Shown: positions 40,124 to 51,320 of the stretch, piece by piece
How the letters are laid out: each line of letters starts with the position of its first letter
Numbering within the stretch: the first letter of the stretch is position 1
From: Pseudomonadota bacterium
GTDB taxonomy: Bacteria; Myxococcota; Myxococcia; Myxococcales; Myxococcaceae
Length of the DNA: 64,000 bases
Assembly: GCA_023423535.1 (NCBI GenBank)
Contig: JAFAFL010000137.1
Location: 434,001 to 498,000 of the forward strand
Direction: 5' to 3'
Notes under the pieces: model-generated
Database searches by the model: none
What the model was told of the DNA's origin: nothing
Seen by the model: only the letters and a program-made list of their open reading frames with translations
Program-made: the position numbers and the translations under genes

Positions 40124-41469
40124 CGCTTCCCTCCGAGAAGAGTCACTTCGTCTGCTCCGAAGGCTGCGGCTTCGAAGCCCCGCTGAATGTGGTCGTGTAC
40201 CGCTGCCGCACCTGCGGTGGACTCCTCGAGGTCAGGCATCCCGCCTACATGAGCAGTGGCACCGCGATGACCGGTGAAGGCTGGCGCCGCCACTTCGACG
40301 AGCGCTGGGGCACGGTCCGCGGCCCGCATGCCTCCGGCGTGTGGAGCAAGAAGGCGTGGGTGATGCCGGACCTTCCGGACAGGCACATCGTCACGCTCGG
40401 GGAAGGGCGCACGCCGCTGCAGTCTCTCCCACGCACCGCGCGCGAGATCGGCGTGGCAGAGCTTCACCTCAAGCAGTGCGGCATCACCGCCACCGGGAGC
40501 TTCAAGGACCTGGGGATGACGGTGCTCGTCTCGCACGTGGCGCGGATGAGGGCCGAGGGTGTGCCCTTGCGCGCGGTCATGTGCGCCTCCACCGGCGACA
40601 CCAGCGCCGCGCTCGCGGCCTACTGCGCGGCGGCGGACATCCCCTGCGTGGTGCTCCTCCCGCGCGGAAAGATCACCCTCGCGCAGCTCGTGCAGCCGCT
40701 CTCGCACGGCGCGCACGTGCTCTCGATGGACACCGACTTCGACGGCTGCATGCGCGTGGTTCAGGCGCTGTCGGAGGACGCATCCCTCTACCTCGCGAAC
40801 AGCATGAACGCGCTGCGGCTCGAGGGACAGAAGACGGTCGGGATGGAGATCTGCCAGCAGCTCGGGTGGGAGGCGCCGGACTGGATCGTCATCCCCGGCG
40901 GGAACCTCGGCAACGTGACTGCGCTCGGGCGTGGCCTCGAGGAATTGCGCGCGCACGGGCTCATCGAAGGCGACCGGCTGCCGCGCATCGCGGTGGCGCA
41001 GGCCGAGCGCGCGAACCCGCTCTACCGCGCCTTCAAGGCCGGCTACCTCGCGCTCGAATCCACGCAGGCGCAGAGCACGCTGGCGTCCGCGATCCAGATC
41101 GGCAACCCGGTCTCCTTTCGTCGGGCGGTGAGGACCCTCCAGCGCTTCGACGGCGTGGTGATGGACGCGACGGAAGAGGAGCTGGCGAACGCGGCGGCGC
41201 GTGCGGATCGCGAGGGCGCCTTCGCGGATCCGCACACCGGCGTGGCGCTCGCGGCGCTGGAGAAGCTCGTCGCCGACGGAACGATCCGGAAGGGGAGCCG
41301 CGTGGCGGTCGTCTCCACCGCGCATGGGCTGAAGTTCGCCGAGTTCAAGAGCGGCTACCACGCCCGCTCGCTCGAAGGGTTGGAGGCTTGGCACGCGAAC
41401 GCGCCGGTGGAGGCGGGCGCTTCGGTGGACGCGGTGCGGTCGGCGTTGGATCGCATCCTCGACCGATAG
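40120..41469 (+). CDS. thrC: Threonine synthase
   Basis: 449 residues from ATG 40120. An N-terminal zinc ribbon (Cys12, Cys16, Cys29, Cys32) is followed by a fold type II PLP core: the PLP lysine Lys129 in TATGSFKDLGM, ASTGDTSAALAAY, and the phosphate-binding PGGNLGNVTALG. It converts O-phosphohomoserine to threonine. The presence of lysC later in the window is consistent with aspartate-family synthesis but they are not linked. It is coupled to the upstream zinc-ribbon gene by ATGA. Confidence 0.93.
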   Translation: MTLPSEKSHFVCSEGCGFEAPLNVVVYRCRTCGGLLEVRHPAYMSSGTAMTGEGWRRHFDERWGTVRGPHASGVWSKKAWVMPDLPDRHIVTLGEGRTPLQSLPRTAREIGVAELHLKQCGITATGSFKDLGMTVLVSHVARMRAEGVPLRAVMCASTGDTSAALAAYCAAADIPCVVLLPRGKITLAQLVQPLSHGAHVLSMDTDFDGCMRVVQALSEDASLYLANSMNALRLEGQKTVGMEICQQLGWEAPDWIVIPGGNLGNVTALGRGLEELRAHGLIEGDRLPRIAVAQAERANPLYRAFKAGYLALESTQAQSTLASAIQIGNPVSFRRAVRTLQRFDGVVMDATEEELANAAARADREGAFADPHTGVALAALEKLVADGTIRKGSRVAVVSTAHGLKFAEFKSGYHARSLEGLEAWHANAPVEAGASVDAVRSALDRILDR

Positions 41470-41496
41470 GGGGCCATCCGTTAGATTCGCGGCCGC

Positions 41497-41877
41497 TTGA
41501 ACCCGCCTGTCGCCGATCCCGCCGCCCACCCTTCGTCCCACCTCGCCTCCGCCGGTCCGCGCGCGGAGCTGGATCGCCTCCAGGAGAGCCTCGCCACGCG
41601 TGGGAGCACCACCTGCTTCGCGCAGTTCGCGGTCGGCCTGATGGTCGCGATCATCTTCGCCGGCGCGTCCGGGAAGCTCTTCTGGGACTCCGTCCGTACG
41701 CCGCTGCTCGCGCTCGCGGGCACGCTCGTCGCGCTGGGCCTCGCCGCCTTCGCGGTGTCGCGCTACCTCCGAGGCAAGCGGCTGCTCGCCGAGGAGCTCG
41801 CGCAGTTCGAGCGCATGGAGGGGCTCCGCCGTGAGCTCCGCCTCGACGACCCCTCCGCGCTGCTCCCGGATCGATGA
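41497..41877 (+). CDS. Small membrane protein upstream of tmk
   Basis: 126 residues from TTG 41497. Two spans (FAQFAVGLMVAIIFAGASG and LLALAGTLVALGLAAFAV) follow a Pro-rich N-terminus and precede a charged helix (EELAQFERMEGLRRELRLDD). No family recognised. The stop overlaps the tmk start (ATGA), indicating cotranslation. Confidence 0.65.
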   Translation: MNPPVADPAAHPSSHLASAGPRAELDRLQESLATRGSTTCFAQFAVGLMVAIIFAGASGKLFWDSVRTPLLALAGTLVALGLAAFAVSRYLRGKRLLAEELAQFERMEGLRRELRLDDPSALLPDR

Positions 41878-42542
41878 CGCGCGGCCGCTTCATCGTCCTC
41901 GAAGGGCTCGACGGCGCCGGCACCACCACGCAGGCAGAGCGCCTCGCCGCCGCACTGCGCGCCCGAGGCCTCACCGTCCGCGTCACCCGCCAGCCCTCGG
42001 ATGGTCCGGTGGGCTCATTGCTGCGGCACGCGCTGACCGGTCGCGTCGGCCTTCCGCAGTCGCGCGGACCGCTCTCCGAGGACACGCTGGCGCTGCTCTT
42101 CGCGGCGGACCGGATCGACCACCTGCGCGCGACGGTGGAGCCGGCGCTGGAGGCCGGTGAGATCGTCCTCTGCGATCGCTACGTGCTCTCGTCGCTCGCG
42201 TACCAGGGCTCGTCCTTGCCCATGGCGTGGGTGGAGGCGATCAACGGACGCGCGCTGAAGCCCGACCTGACGCTGTTCCTCGAGGTGGACGTCGGGGTCG
42301 CCGCGAAGCGCCGCGCCGCGCGTGGGGCCGCGCAGGAGCTCTACGAGGCCGACGAACGACAGGCGCGGATCGCGAAGCAGTACCTCGCGGCGATCCGCCG
42401 GCGATCCGGCAAGGAGCGCATCGTGCGCGTGGACGGCACGAAGCCGGTGGAAGAGGTCACCCAGGCCGCCCTGGCGGTGCTCGACCGCGCGCTGTCGCTG
42501 AAGGGCACACGGGCACGCCGGAAGGGGCGCGGCACCGCATGA
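41874..42542 (+). CDS. tmk: Thymidylate kinase with GTTT-type P-loop
   Basis: 222 residues. dTMP kinase motifs: FIVLEGLDGAGTTTQAERLA, the DRY box CDRYVLSSLAYQGS, and a LID-like segment with RRAARGAAQELYEADERQARIAKQYL. The P-loop reads GLDGAGTTT where canonical enzymes have GxxxxGK[S/T]: the usual Lys is Thr. All else looks intact and the gene is in a coupled operon, so it is probably functional or a lineage variant. It overlaps both neighbours by 4 nt. Confidence 0.88.
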   Translation: MTRGRFIVLEGLDGAGTTTQAERLAAALRARGLTVRVTRQPSDGPVGSLLRHALTGRVGLPQSRGPLSEDTLALLFAADRIDHLRATVEPALEAGEIVLCDRYVLSSLAYQGSSLPMAWVEAINGRALKPDLTLFLEVDVGVAAKRRAARGAAQELYEADERQARIAKQYLAAIRRRSGKERIVRVDGTKPVEEVTQAALAVLDRALSLKGTRARRKGRGTA

Positions 42543-43279
42543 GCGGACACGGCCTGTCGGCGATCATCATCGGCAACGAGGTGCTCTCCGCGAAGGTCGT
42601 GGAGCAGAACGGCGCGCACCTCATCGCCGAGCTGCGCCGGCACGGCATGCCCCTTCAGCGCATGCTCTTCGTGCCCGACGAGATCGACGCCATCGTCGAG
42701 GCGGTCTCGCTCGCACGCCGCGTGTCGAAGTGGGTGATCACCTCCGGCGGCATTGGCCCCACGCACGACGACATCACCGTGCGGGCCGTGTCCCTCGCGC
42801 TCGGACGCCGCGTGGTGCGCCTGCCGCAACTGGAGGAGGGCGTCCGCCGCTACTACGGCGCGCGCGCGACCGCGGAGGCCATGCGGCTCGCCGACGCGCC
42901 CGAAGGCGCCGAGCTCCTCACCCGCACCGGCGTCTGGTACCCCGTCCTCTCCTGCGACGGCGTGTTCATGCTCCCCGGCGTGCCGCAGCTCTTCCGGCTC
43001 CAGCTCGAGACCGTGCTGCAGCGCCTGCCGTCCGCGAAGCTCGTCACCGACGTGATGTACCTGCGCCTGACCGAGCCGGAGCTCGCCAACGTGCTCGACA
43101 CCGCGGCCCTGAAGATGCCGGACGTGGCGTTCGGCTCGTATCCGCAGTTCGACCCGACGCTCGACTACCGGGTGAAGATCACCATCGAGGCGTCCACGCC
43201 CGAGCGCGCCGCCGAGGCCGGTGAGTTCCTGCGCACGCGCTGGCCGCAGGACGCGATCATCCGCAGCGGGCGGGAGTAG
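42539..43279 (+). CDS. CinA N-terminal/MoaB-Mog-type protein
   Basis: 246 residues from ATG 42539. The MoCF-biosynthesis-like domain has AIIIGNEVLSAKVVEQNGAHLIAEL, the signature TSGGIGPTHDDIT and LPGVPQLFRLQ. It matches the N-terminal half of CinA (ADP-ribose pyrophosphatase/NMN family proteins); the C-terminal nicotinamide-nucleotide deamidase domain is absent. Exact substrate unknown. It is coupled to tmk (ATGA). Confidence 0.85.
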   Translation: MSGHGLSAIIIGNEVLSAKVVEQNGAHLIAELRRHGMPLQRMLFVPDEIDAIVEAVSLARRVSKWVITSGGIGPTHDDITVRAVSLALGRRVVRLPQLEEGVRRYYGARATAEAMRLADAPEGAELLTRTGVWYPVLSCDGVFMLPGVPQLFRLQLETVLQRLPSAKLVTDVMYLRLTEPELANVLDTAALKMPDVAFGSYPQFDPTLDYRVKITIEASTPERAAEAGEFLRTRWPQDAIIRSGRE

Positions 43280-43319
43280 GCCTCCCGCCTCGCGCCTCAC
43301 GCACCGGCGCTCCCTCGCG

Positions 43320-46300
43320 TCAGACCACCATCCCCATCTTCTGCCGCACGCGGAAGAGCTCGTCCGAGAGCGCGAACCCGAGCAACTCCCTCAGATCCGC
43401 CCGGGCCTGCACCGCCGCGATCACGCCCTCGGTGGTCTCCGGACGCGCGCCGCCGTTGACGTCCTCGCGCAAGAGCACGCCGAGCCCCGCCGCGACGTCA
43501 CCGCAGAGCGCGAGCCCCGCCCGATCTCCGGAGAGCGAGAAAGCCTCCAGCAGCCGCGGCAGCTCCACCGTGCCCATCGCCCGCAGGCTCCCGGCCACCG
43601 GCTCCAGCGCCTTCAGCGCCTTGCGCGAGTAGGCCTTGCGCAGCGCCTTCGCCCGCTCGTCGCTCCCGCGTCCCGCGAGCTGGTAGTCCGGATGGAAGAT
43701 CCGCACCGACGAGCCGAAGAGGTCCGCCAGCTCGCCATCCGACAGCTTCTGCAGCACCGCGCCGTTGTTCAGCAGCACCAGCGCCGCGCGCGCGAAGAGG
43801 AACTTCTGCTCCCGCGCGTTGAACTTCCGCACCACGTCCCCGCCCACGCACACGGCCAGCGGCTCGCCCGTCTCGAGGAACACGCCGATCCGCTTCGCCT
43901 GGTACACCTCCAGCGCCTCGATCCCGAGCACGCCCGTCACCGAGCGCATCGCCTTGTGCACCGCGTGATCCGGCTTCAGCCTGTCCGCGCGCTTGTCGAT
44001 CCCCGCGCCCTCGAAGTTCGGCGGGTGCACCTTCACCAGCTGATCACCGATCGCGCGGAGCACTTCGACGATCGGGTGGCCGCGCAGCACCGGGTGCATG
44101 AGCAGCTCGACGTCCGGCGGAGAGAGCCTCGCGCCCGCGTCCTGCGGCAGCCGGCGGAGCGCCTCCTGGTAGAAGTTGCCCTCGACCTCGTTGTGCGCGC
44201 GGAAGAACTGCAGCACGCCCGCGGCGCAGAACGCCTTGTCCGTCTGCCGCTGCGCCTCCCACGTGCGGAAGAGCTCGTGCACCGAGTCCAGGCGCGACGG
44301 CTCGAGCCGCAGCACGGTCCGGTGCTGCTCGATGCCCATCGCCACCGTGGTCGTGTCGCGCATCAGCGCCCGCGCCAGCCCCTCCTGCGCGGCGAGGTTC
44401 TGCGGCTCCACCTCCACCACGCGCCGCAGGTGGTGCACCGCCTTGTGCGGCTGGCCCAAAGACGCGTCGAACATCTCCGCCACCCGCATCCGCAGCGCGA
44501 GCCCCTTCGGCTGGTCGCCCCACGCCTCGGCCTGATCCTCGAGCAGCTTCGCCAGCTCCGGCAGGTTGCCCTGGCGCTCGTAGAGTTCCACCAGCCGCAA
44601 GAGCACCTGCTCGTTGCCCGGCGCCAGCTCCAGCGCGCGGCGGTAGAGCGCCGTCGCCCGCTGCGCATCACCGAGCCCCGCGTCCACCACCTGCGCGTAC
44701 GTCAGCAGATGCCCCGCGAGCGACACCGGCACCGTCACCGACTCGCACAGACGCTCGAGACAATCGACCGCGGCGGTCCAGTTGCGCGCCTGCACGTGAA
44801 TGGCCGCGAGGCCCTCCAGCGCCTCGATGAGCCCCGGGTTCAGCCCGAGCGCGGTCTGGAAGTGCGCCGCCGCCCGCGTCGAATCGGACAGGTGCGCGTC
44901 GTAGAGGCCTCCCAGCTTGAGGTGCAGCGCCGCCAGTTCCTGCGCGCTGCCGCCCTGGGCGATGCGCAAGGACAGCGCCGCCGCCGCATCGGGATAGCGC
45001 TCGCTCTCGATCCACAGCGACGCCCTCAGCTCCAGCGCACCCGGATGGGTGGCCTGCGCCGCGAGCGTGCGGTCCACCGCGTGCGACGCGCGCTCCCGGT
45101 CGCCCACGCGATCGAGCCACGTCCGAGCCGCCGCATAGAGCTCCGCGCCCGCCGCGACCGTGTCCCGCTTCGCGAGCAGCGCCTCGCCGCGCTTCTCCTG
45201 CAGCTCCGCCAGCTCCTTCGCGCCGCCACGCTGCGCGAGGATCTCCTCCACCGCCGCAGACGCCCGAGCCTCCAGCGGATCCCGCTCCAGCGCCTTGCGG
45301 AAGCACGCCAGCGCGCCCTCCGCGTCGTCCCCACGCTTCCACGCGAGCTCGCCCGCCTCGACGAACGCGTCGATCACCGTCTCCTCGTCGCGCGCCACCT
45401 CACCCAGCCGCTCGCGCAGCGCGCGCGCCTCGACGTGCTCGTCCGCCGCGTCGTGCGCCGCGATGAGCCCGTGCAGCGCGGGCAGGTGACCGGGCAGCGC
45501 CTCCAGCACCGCGCTCCACGCCGCCTTGGCCCGCGCCGGATCAGCCAGCCGCGTCAGCGCCAGCTCCGCCACGCGGCCGAGCACCGGCGCGCGCTCGGAG
45601 GCGTCCTCGGTCAGCTCCGCACGCTTCTGCAGCAGGTCCGCCAGACCGGCCCAGTCGCCCTTGCGGCGCAGCGCGCGCTCCACCGAGAACGCGAGCCTCC
45701 CGTCCGTCGGATTGGCCTCCCACGCCTCGCGCAGGGCCTCCAGCGGCACGTCCGTGGAGCCCACCGGCTCGCGATCGATCGCCGCCGACAGCCGCAGTGA
45801 CGTGGCCAGCGCGGCATTGCCCGCCACGCGCTCGGACAGCTTTGCCCGCAGCTCCGCGCGCCGCGTCCGGTCACCCGCGCGCACCCGCTCCAGGAGCTTC
45901 AGCGCCGAGAGGTTCTGCCCATCCAGCGCCAGCGCCGCCTCCGCGTGCTTCGCCGCGCGCGCCGCGTCGTTGAGGCGATCCAGATGCAGGTACGCGAGCT
46001 TCAGCTGCGCCACCACGCGCAGGTCCGAAGAAGGCGCGCTCTGCGCCGCGCGCTCGAGCACCGACACCCGCTCCTTCACCTCGCCGCGCGCCCCGTAGAG
46101 CCGCTCCAGCCCGCGCAGCGCCGCCGCGTGCCCCGGCACCAGCCGCAGCACCTCCTGCAGCCCCTCGATCGCCATCTCGTCGCGCCCGAGCGGGTGCTCC
46201 CAGATCTGCGCCGCCTGGAAGAGGGCGTTGGCCCGCTCCACCGGATCCGCGCGGTTCGCCGCCTCCGCGCGCAGCACGTCCACGAGGCTCTCCCACGCGC

Positions 46301-48365
46301 CCTGCGTCCGGTAGATCCGCCCGAGGGCACGCAGCGCCGGGAAGTACGACGGCGCGAGCGTGAGCACCTCCTGGTAGCTCGCGATGGCCTCGTTCTCGTC
46401 ACCCAGCCGGTGCTCGAACAATTCGCCCACGCGGTGGATGAGCGCCGCGGCCTGCTCGGGAGAAGGGGAGATCTCCGCCTCCGCCCGGTACATCTTCACG
46501 AGGTCGTGCCAGCGGCCCTCCTGCGCGTAGAGCCTCCCCAGCGCCTTCAGCGCGGGCAGGTACGACGGCGACAGCGCGAGCAGCCGCTCCCACTCGGCGG
46601 TGGCGCCCGGTCGATCCTTCAGGTGCTCCTCGAGGATCTCTGCATTCCGGTGGTGCAGCGAGAGCACGAGCTTCGTGTCGCCGACCAGCGCCGCCTCCGC
46701 CTCGTTCAGCGCGATGAGGTCCGCCCACTTCCCGGTGCGCTCGAGCAGTGCGCCCAGCTTCCGCATCGCCGGGAGGTGATCGCCCGCGATCTCCAGCACG
46801 CGGCGCATGCTCTCGATCGCGCGATCCAGATCAGACAAGCGCTCCTCGAAGAGCGCCGCGGTGCGGAAGAGGATGGCGATCATCTCGTCGCGATCCGCAG
46901 TCTGCAGCAGGTCCTGCTCGTACATCGCCGCGAGGTCCGCCCAGCGCCCCGCACCTTCATAGAGCCGCACCAGCGCCTTCTGCGCCGGCAGGTAGCCCGG
47001 CTGAAGCTGCAGGCACCGGTTGTAGCGCTCGATGGCCGCGTCCTTCTGCCCGAGCCGCTCCTCGAGGATCTCCGCCGCCTTGAACATGCGCGCGGCCTGC
47101 TGACGCGGATCCTCCAGCGCCGCGATCTCCGCGTCGAACACGGAGACCAGCGCCTCCCAGCGTCCCAGCCGGTGCAGCAGCCGTCCCATCCCCGCCAATG
47201 CCGCCGCGTGTCCGGGCACCTTCGAGAGCAGCGCCTCGTAGCGCGCGATCGCCGCCTCGTCGTCCTTCAGCGCGTCCTCGTAGAGCGCCGCCAGCCGCAG
47301 GTTCAGCGCCACCAATTCGCTCTCGTCCGTCACCGCCGCCACCCACGCGACGAGCACGTCCGCCAGCGCCTGGTGATGGCCCTGCGCCTCGTGGATCTGC
47401 GCCAATTCCGAGAGCACCAGCGGCTCGTTCGGACACGCCTTCCGCGCCGCCTCCAGTGCGCCCTGCGCCTCCTGGGGACGCCCCGCACGCTCGTAGAGCT
47501 TCGCCAGCCGCAACCACGTGGGCGCGCCGCCTTCACCCGCCCGCTGGGCCTCCGCCTTCAGCGCCGCGAAGAGATCGTCGATGCGACCCTCGCGCTCCGC
47601 CGTGCGCACCTCCGCCGCGAGCAGCAACGGATCGGCCTGGTGCAGCGCGAACGCCTGTCGCAGCGCCTCCGAGGCCTCGTCCGAACGCCCGAGCCGGTCC
47701 TCCAGCAGTCCCGCCGCGAGCGTGAGGTAGTGCGCCTTCAGCTCCGCGTCCTCGAGCGCTTCAGCCAGCAGCCGGTACACCGCGACCAGCGAGCCTGCGT
47801 CCCCGCGCTCCGCGAAGTGCGCCTCCAGCTGCACGAGCAGCGGCACCGCGCGCGGCCGCTCCGCCACGCACGCCTGCAGCGCCGCGAGCGCCTCGTCGTC
47901 GCGCGAGAGCCGGTCCTCGAGCACCACCGCCTTCTCGAAGAAGAGCTGCGCGCGCTGCGGACCCTCGGCCACCGCGAGGAGCTCCGCGTCGATGAGCTGG
48001 ACGACCATCGCCCAGTTGCCGACCTCGCCGAAGAGCCGGCGCGCCGCCTGGATGTTGCCCACGAACATCGGCGAGAGCCGGTACGCGTTCTGGTACGCCA
48101 CCGCCGCGTTGCGCGGGTTCTTCAGCGGGTCTTCCCAGAGCAGGCCGATCTCGTGGAAGAGCAGCGCCGCCGCCGGATCGGTCCCCATCGCGCGGGCCTC
48201 ACGGTCGAGCAGCGCGATCTTCCGGCGCGCGGACTCCTCGGCGGCCGTCGGCGGGGGAGGGGCCTTCTGTGCGGCCTCAACGAGGTGCTGCACCGCGCCG
48301 TCGACGGACGCGACGGGCGCGTCGGGCGTGGCAGGGGTATTCGGAAGGTCGTTCCGCGCAGTCAT
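43320..48365 (-). CDS. Giant TPR-repeat protein (1681 residues)
   Basis: No signal peptide and no membrane span. From about residue 60 onward it is nearly all TPR/half-TPR helices: many repeats of the form AAxWxxLxxLYExxGRWxDLAxMYExDL (for example near YLPAQKALVRLYEGAGRW, YLPALKALGRLYAQEGRW, YFPALRALGRIYRTQGAW), with a unit of roughly 34-40 residues. The last 250 or so residues change character (FLETGEPLAVCVGGDVVRKFNAREQKFLFARAALVLLN), suggesting a distinct C-terminal module. It is a likely scaffold. Related giant TPR proteins recur in Myxococcota; function unknown. Confidence 0.85.
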   Translation of the reverse strand: MTARNDLPNTPATPDAPVASVDGAVQHLVEAAQKAPPPPTAAEESARRKIALLDREARAMGTDPAAALLFHEIGLLWEDPLKNPRNAAVAYQNAYRLSPMFVGNIQAARRLFGEVGNWAMVVQLIDAELLAVAEGPQRAQLFFEKAVVLEDRLSRDDEALAALQACVAERPRAVPLLVQLEAHFAERGDAGSLVAVYRLLAEALEDAELKAHYLTLAAGLLEDRLGRSDEASEALRQAFALHQADPLLLAAEVRTAEREGRIDDLFAALKAEAQRAGEGGAPTWLRLAKLYERAGRPQEAQGALEAARKACPNEPLVLSELAQIHEAQGHHQALADVLVAWVAAVTDESELVALNLRLAALYEDALKDDEAAIARYEALLSKVPGHAAALAGMGRLLHRLGRWEALVSVFDAEIAALEDPRQQAARMFKAAEILEERLGQKDAAIERYNRCLQLQPGYLPAQKALVRLYEGAGRWADLAAMYEQDLLQTADRDEMIAILFRTAALFEERLSDLDRAIESMRRVLEIAGDHLPAMRKLGALLERTGKWADLIALNEAEAALVGDTKLVLSLHHRNAEILEEHLKDRPGATAEWERLLALSPSYLPALKALGRLYAQEGRWHDLVKMYRAEAEISPSPEQAAALIHRVGELFEHRLGDENEAIASYQEVLTLAPSYFPALRALGRIYRTQGAWESLVDVLRAEAANRADPVERANALFQAAQIWEHPLGRDEMAIEGLQEVLRLVPGHAAALRGLERLYGARGEVKERVSVLERAAQSAPSSDLRVVAQLKLAYLHLDRLNDAARAAKHAEAALALDGQNLSALKLLERVRAGDRTRRAELRAKLSERVAGNAALATSLRLSAAIDREPVGSTDVPLEALREAWEANPTDGRLAFSVERALRRKGDWAGLADLLQKRAELTEDASERAPVLGRVAELALTRLADPARAKAAWSAVLEALPGHLPALHGLIAAHDAADEHVEARALRERLGEVARDEETVIDAFVEAGELAWKRGDDAEGALACFRKALERDPLEARASAAVEEILAQRGGAKELAELQEKRGEALLAKRDTVAAGAELYAAARTWLDRVGDRERASHAVDRTLAAQATHPGALELRASLWIESERYPDAAAALSLRIAQGGSAQELAALHLKLGGLYDAHLSDSTRAAAHFQTALGLNPGLIEALEGLAAIHVQARNWTAAVDCLERLCESVTVPVSLAGHLLTYAQVVDAGLGDAQRATALYRRALELAPGNEQVLLRLVELYERQGNLPELAKLLEDQAEAWGDQPKGLALRMRVAEMFDASLGQPHKAVHHLRRVVEVEPQNLAAQEGLARALMRDTTTVAMGIEQHRTVLRLEPSRLDSVHELFRTWEAQRQTDKAFCAAGVLQFFRAHNEVEGNFYQEALRRLPQDAGARLSPPDVELLMHPVLRGHPIVEVLRAIGDQLVKVHPPNFEGAGIDKRADRLKPDHAVHKAMRSVTGVLGIEALEVYQAKRIGVFLETGEPLAVCVGGDVVRKFNAREQKFLFARAALVLLNNGAVLQKLSDGELADLFGSSVRIFHPDYQLAGRGSDERAKALRKAYSRKALKALEPVAGSLRAMGTVELPRLLEAFSLSGDRAGLALCGDVAAGLGVLLREDVNGGARPETTEGVIAAVQARADLRELLGFALSDELFRVRQKMGMVV

Positions 48366-48437
48366 TCGGGCTCCGGTGGGTGGGGCGGACCCGAGGTCGT
48401 ACCACGCGGGGGAAACCCGCTCAAACGTCCGGTTTTC

Positions 48438-49964
<1,527 letters not shown>

Positions 49965-50057
49965 GGTGTGGGACCTCCTGAGGGCGGCGCGTATCTACCC
50001 CACCTTTACACCCCGTCCACCGGCCTTTAGTGTCCCGCGCCCTTTCGAGAGGAAGCT

Positions 50058-51314
50058 GTGGCACTCATCGTCCAGAAGTACGGCGGGACGTCGGTCGGCG
50101 ACACCGAGCGGATCAAGAACGTGGCCCGCCGCTGCATCGCCGCGCAGAAGGCCGGCAACGACGTGGTGGTGGTGGTCTCGGCGATGTCCGGCGAGACGAA
50201 CCGGCTGCTCAAGCTCGTGGCGCAGATCACCGACAGCCCGAGCGAGCGCGAGCAGGACGTGATCGTCGCCACCGGCGAGCAGGTGAGCATCGGCCTCGTG
50301 GCGCTGGCGATCCAGGCGCAAGGCGGGAAGGCGCGCTCGTTCATCGCGCCGCAGTGCCGGATCGTCACCGACAGCGCGCACAGCAAGGCGCGGATCAAGA
50401 GCATCGACGGCGAGCGGATCTTCGGCGCGCTGAAGCAGGGGAACATCGCGGTCATCGCCGGCTTCCAGGGCGTGGACGACGAGGGCAACGTCACCACGCT
50501 CGGGCGCGGCGGAAGCGACACCACGGCGGTTGCCATCGCCGCGGCGCTGAAGGCGGACGCCTGCGAGATCTACACGGACGTGGACGGCGTCTATACGACC
50601 GACCCCAACGTGTGCCCCGCGGCGAAGAAGCTCGAGAAGATCAGCTACGAAGAAATGCTGGAGCTGGCGTCGCTGGGCGCGAAGGTGCTGCAGATCCGCT
50701 CGGTGGAGTTCGCCATGAAGTACCGGGTCCCGCTTTGGGTGAAGTCGTCCTTCACGGACGATCCGGGGACCCTCGTCTGCGAGGAGGACGCATCGATGGA
50801 GCACGTGGTGGTGAGCGGGATCGCCTACGACAAGAACGAGGCGAAGCTGGCGATTCGCTCGGTGCCGGACGTGCCGGGCGTGGCGGCGCGGATCTTCGGA
50901 CCGCTCGACGAGCAGAACATCGTGGTGGACCTCATCGTCCAGAACGTCTCCAAGGACGGCCGGACGGACCTGACCTTCACGGTCACGCGCGCGGACTTCG
51001 CCAAGGCGAAGGAGGTCGTGCGCAGGCTCGCGGAGGAGATCGGCGCCGAGAGCACCGAGTTCGACGACGACATCTCCAAGGTGTCGATCGTCGGCGTCGG
51101 CATGCGCAACCACTCGGGCGTGGCGGCAAAGATGTTTCGCGTGCTCGCCGGGGAGGGCATCAACGTGCAGATGATCTCCACCTCCGAGATCAAGGTCTCG
51201 TGCGTGATCCAGGCGAAGTACACCGAGCTGGCGGTGCGCGCGCTGCACACCGCGTTCGGGCTCGACCGCGGGCCGGAGAACGAGACCGGCGACGCGTCAC
51301 TGACGAAGGCGTAG
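50058..51314 (+). CDS. lysC: Aspartokinase
   Basis: 418 residues; GTG start with GAGAGGAAG upstream. N-terminal kinase motif VQKYGGTSVGD, aspartate-binding GRGGSDTTAVAIAAAL, and two C-terminal ACT domains (about 265-410) ending in VSCVIQAKYTELAVRALHTAFGL. It phosphorylates aspartate, the entry to Lys, Thr and Met; the ACT pair implies feedback by Lys and/or Thr. Six bases separate it from the ComEA-like gene. Confidence 0.97.
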   Translation: MALIVQKYGGTSVGDTERIKNVARRCIAAQKAGNDVVVVVSAMSGETNRLLKLVAQITDSPSEREQDVIVATGEQVSIGLVALAIQAQGGKARSFIAPQCRIVTDSAHSKARIKSIDGERIFGALKQGNIAVIAGFQGVDDEGNVTTLGRGGSDTTAVAIAAALKADACEIYTDVDGVYTTDPNVCPAAKKLEKISYEEMLELASLGAKVLQIRSVEFAMKYRVPLWVKSSFTDDPGTLVCEEDASMEHVVVSGIAYDKNEAKLAIRSVPDVPGVAARIFGPLDEQNIVVDLIVQNVSKDGRTDLTFTVTRADFAKAKEVVRRLAEEIGAESTEFDDDISKVSIVGVGMRNHSGVAAKMFRVLAGEGINVQMISTSEIKVSCVIQAKYTELAVRALHTAFGLDRGPENETGDASLTKA

Positions 51315-51320
51315 GCGCCC

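Noticed and set aside
41874..42542. tmk as a pseudogene because of the altered P-loop
   Set aside because: The frame is intact, other motifs are present and both ends are translationally coupled, so inactivation is not supported.
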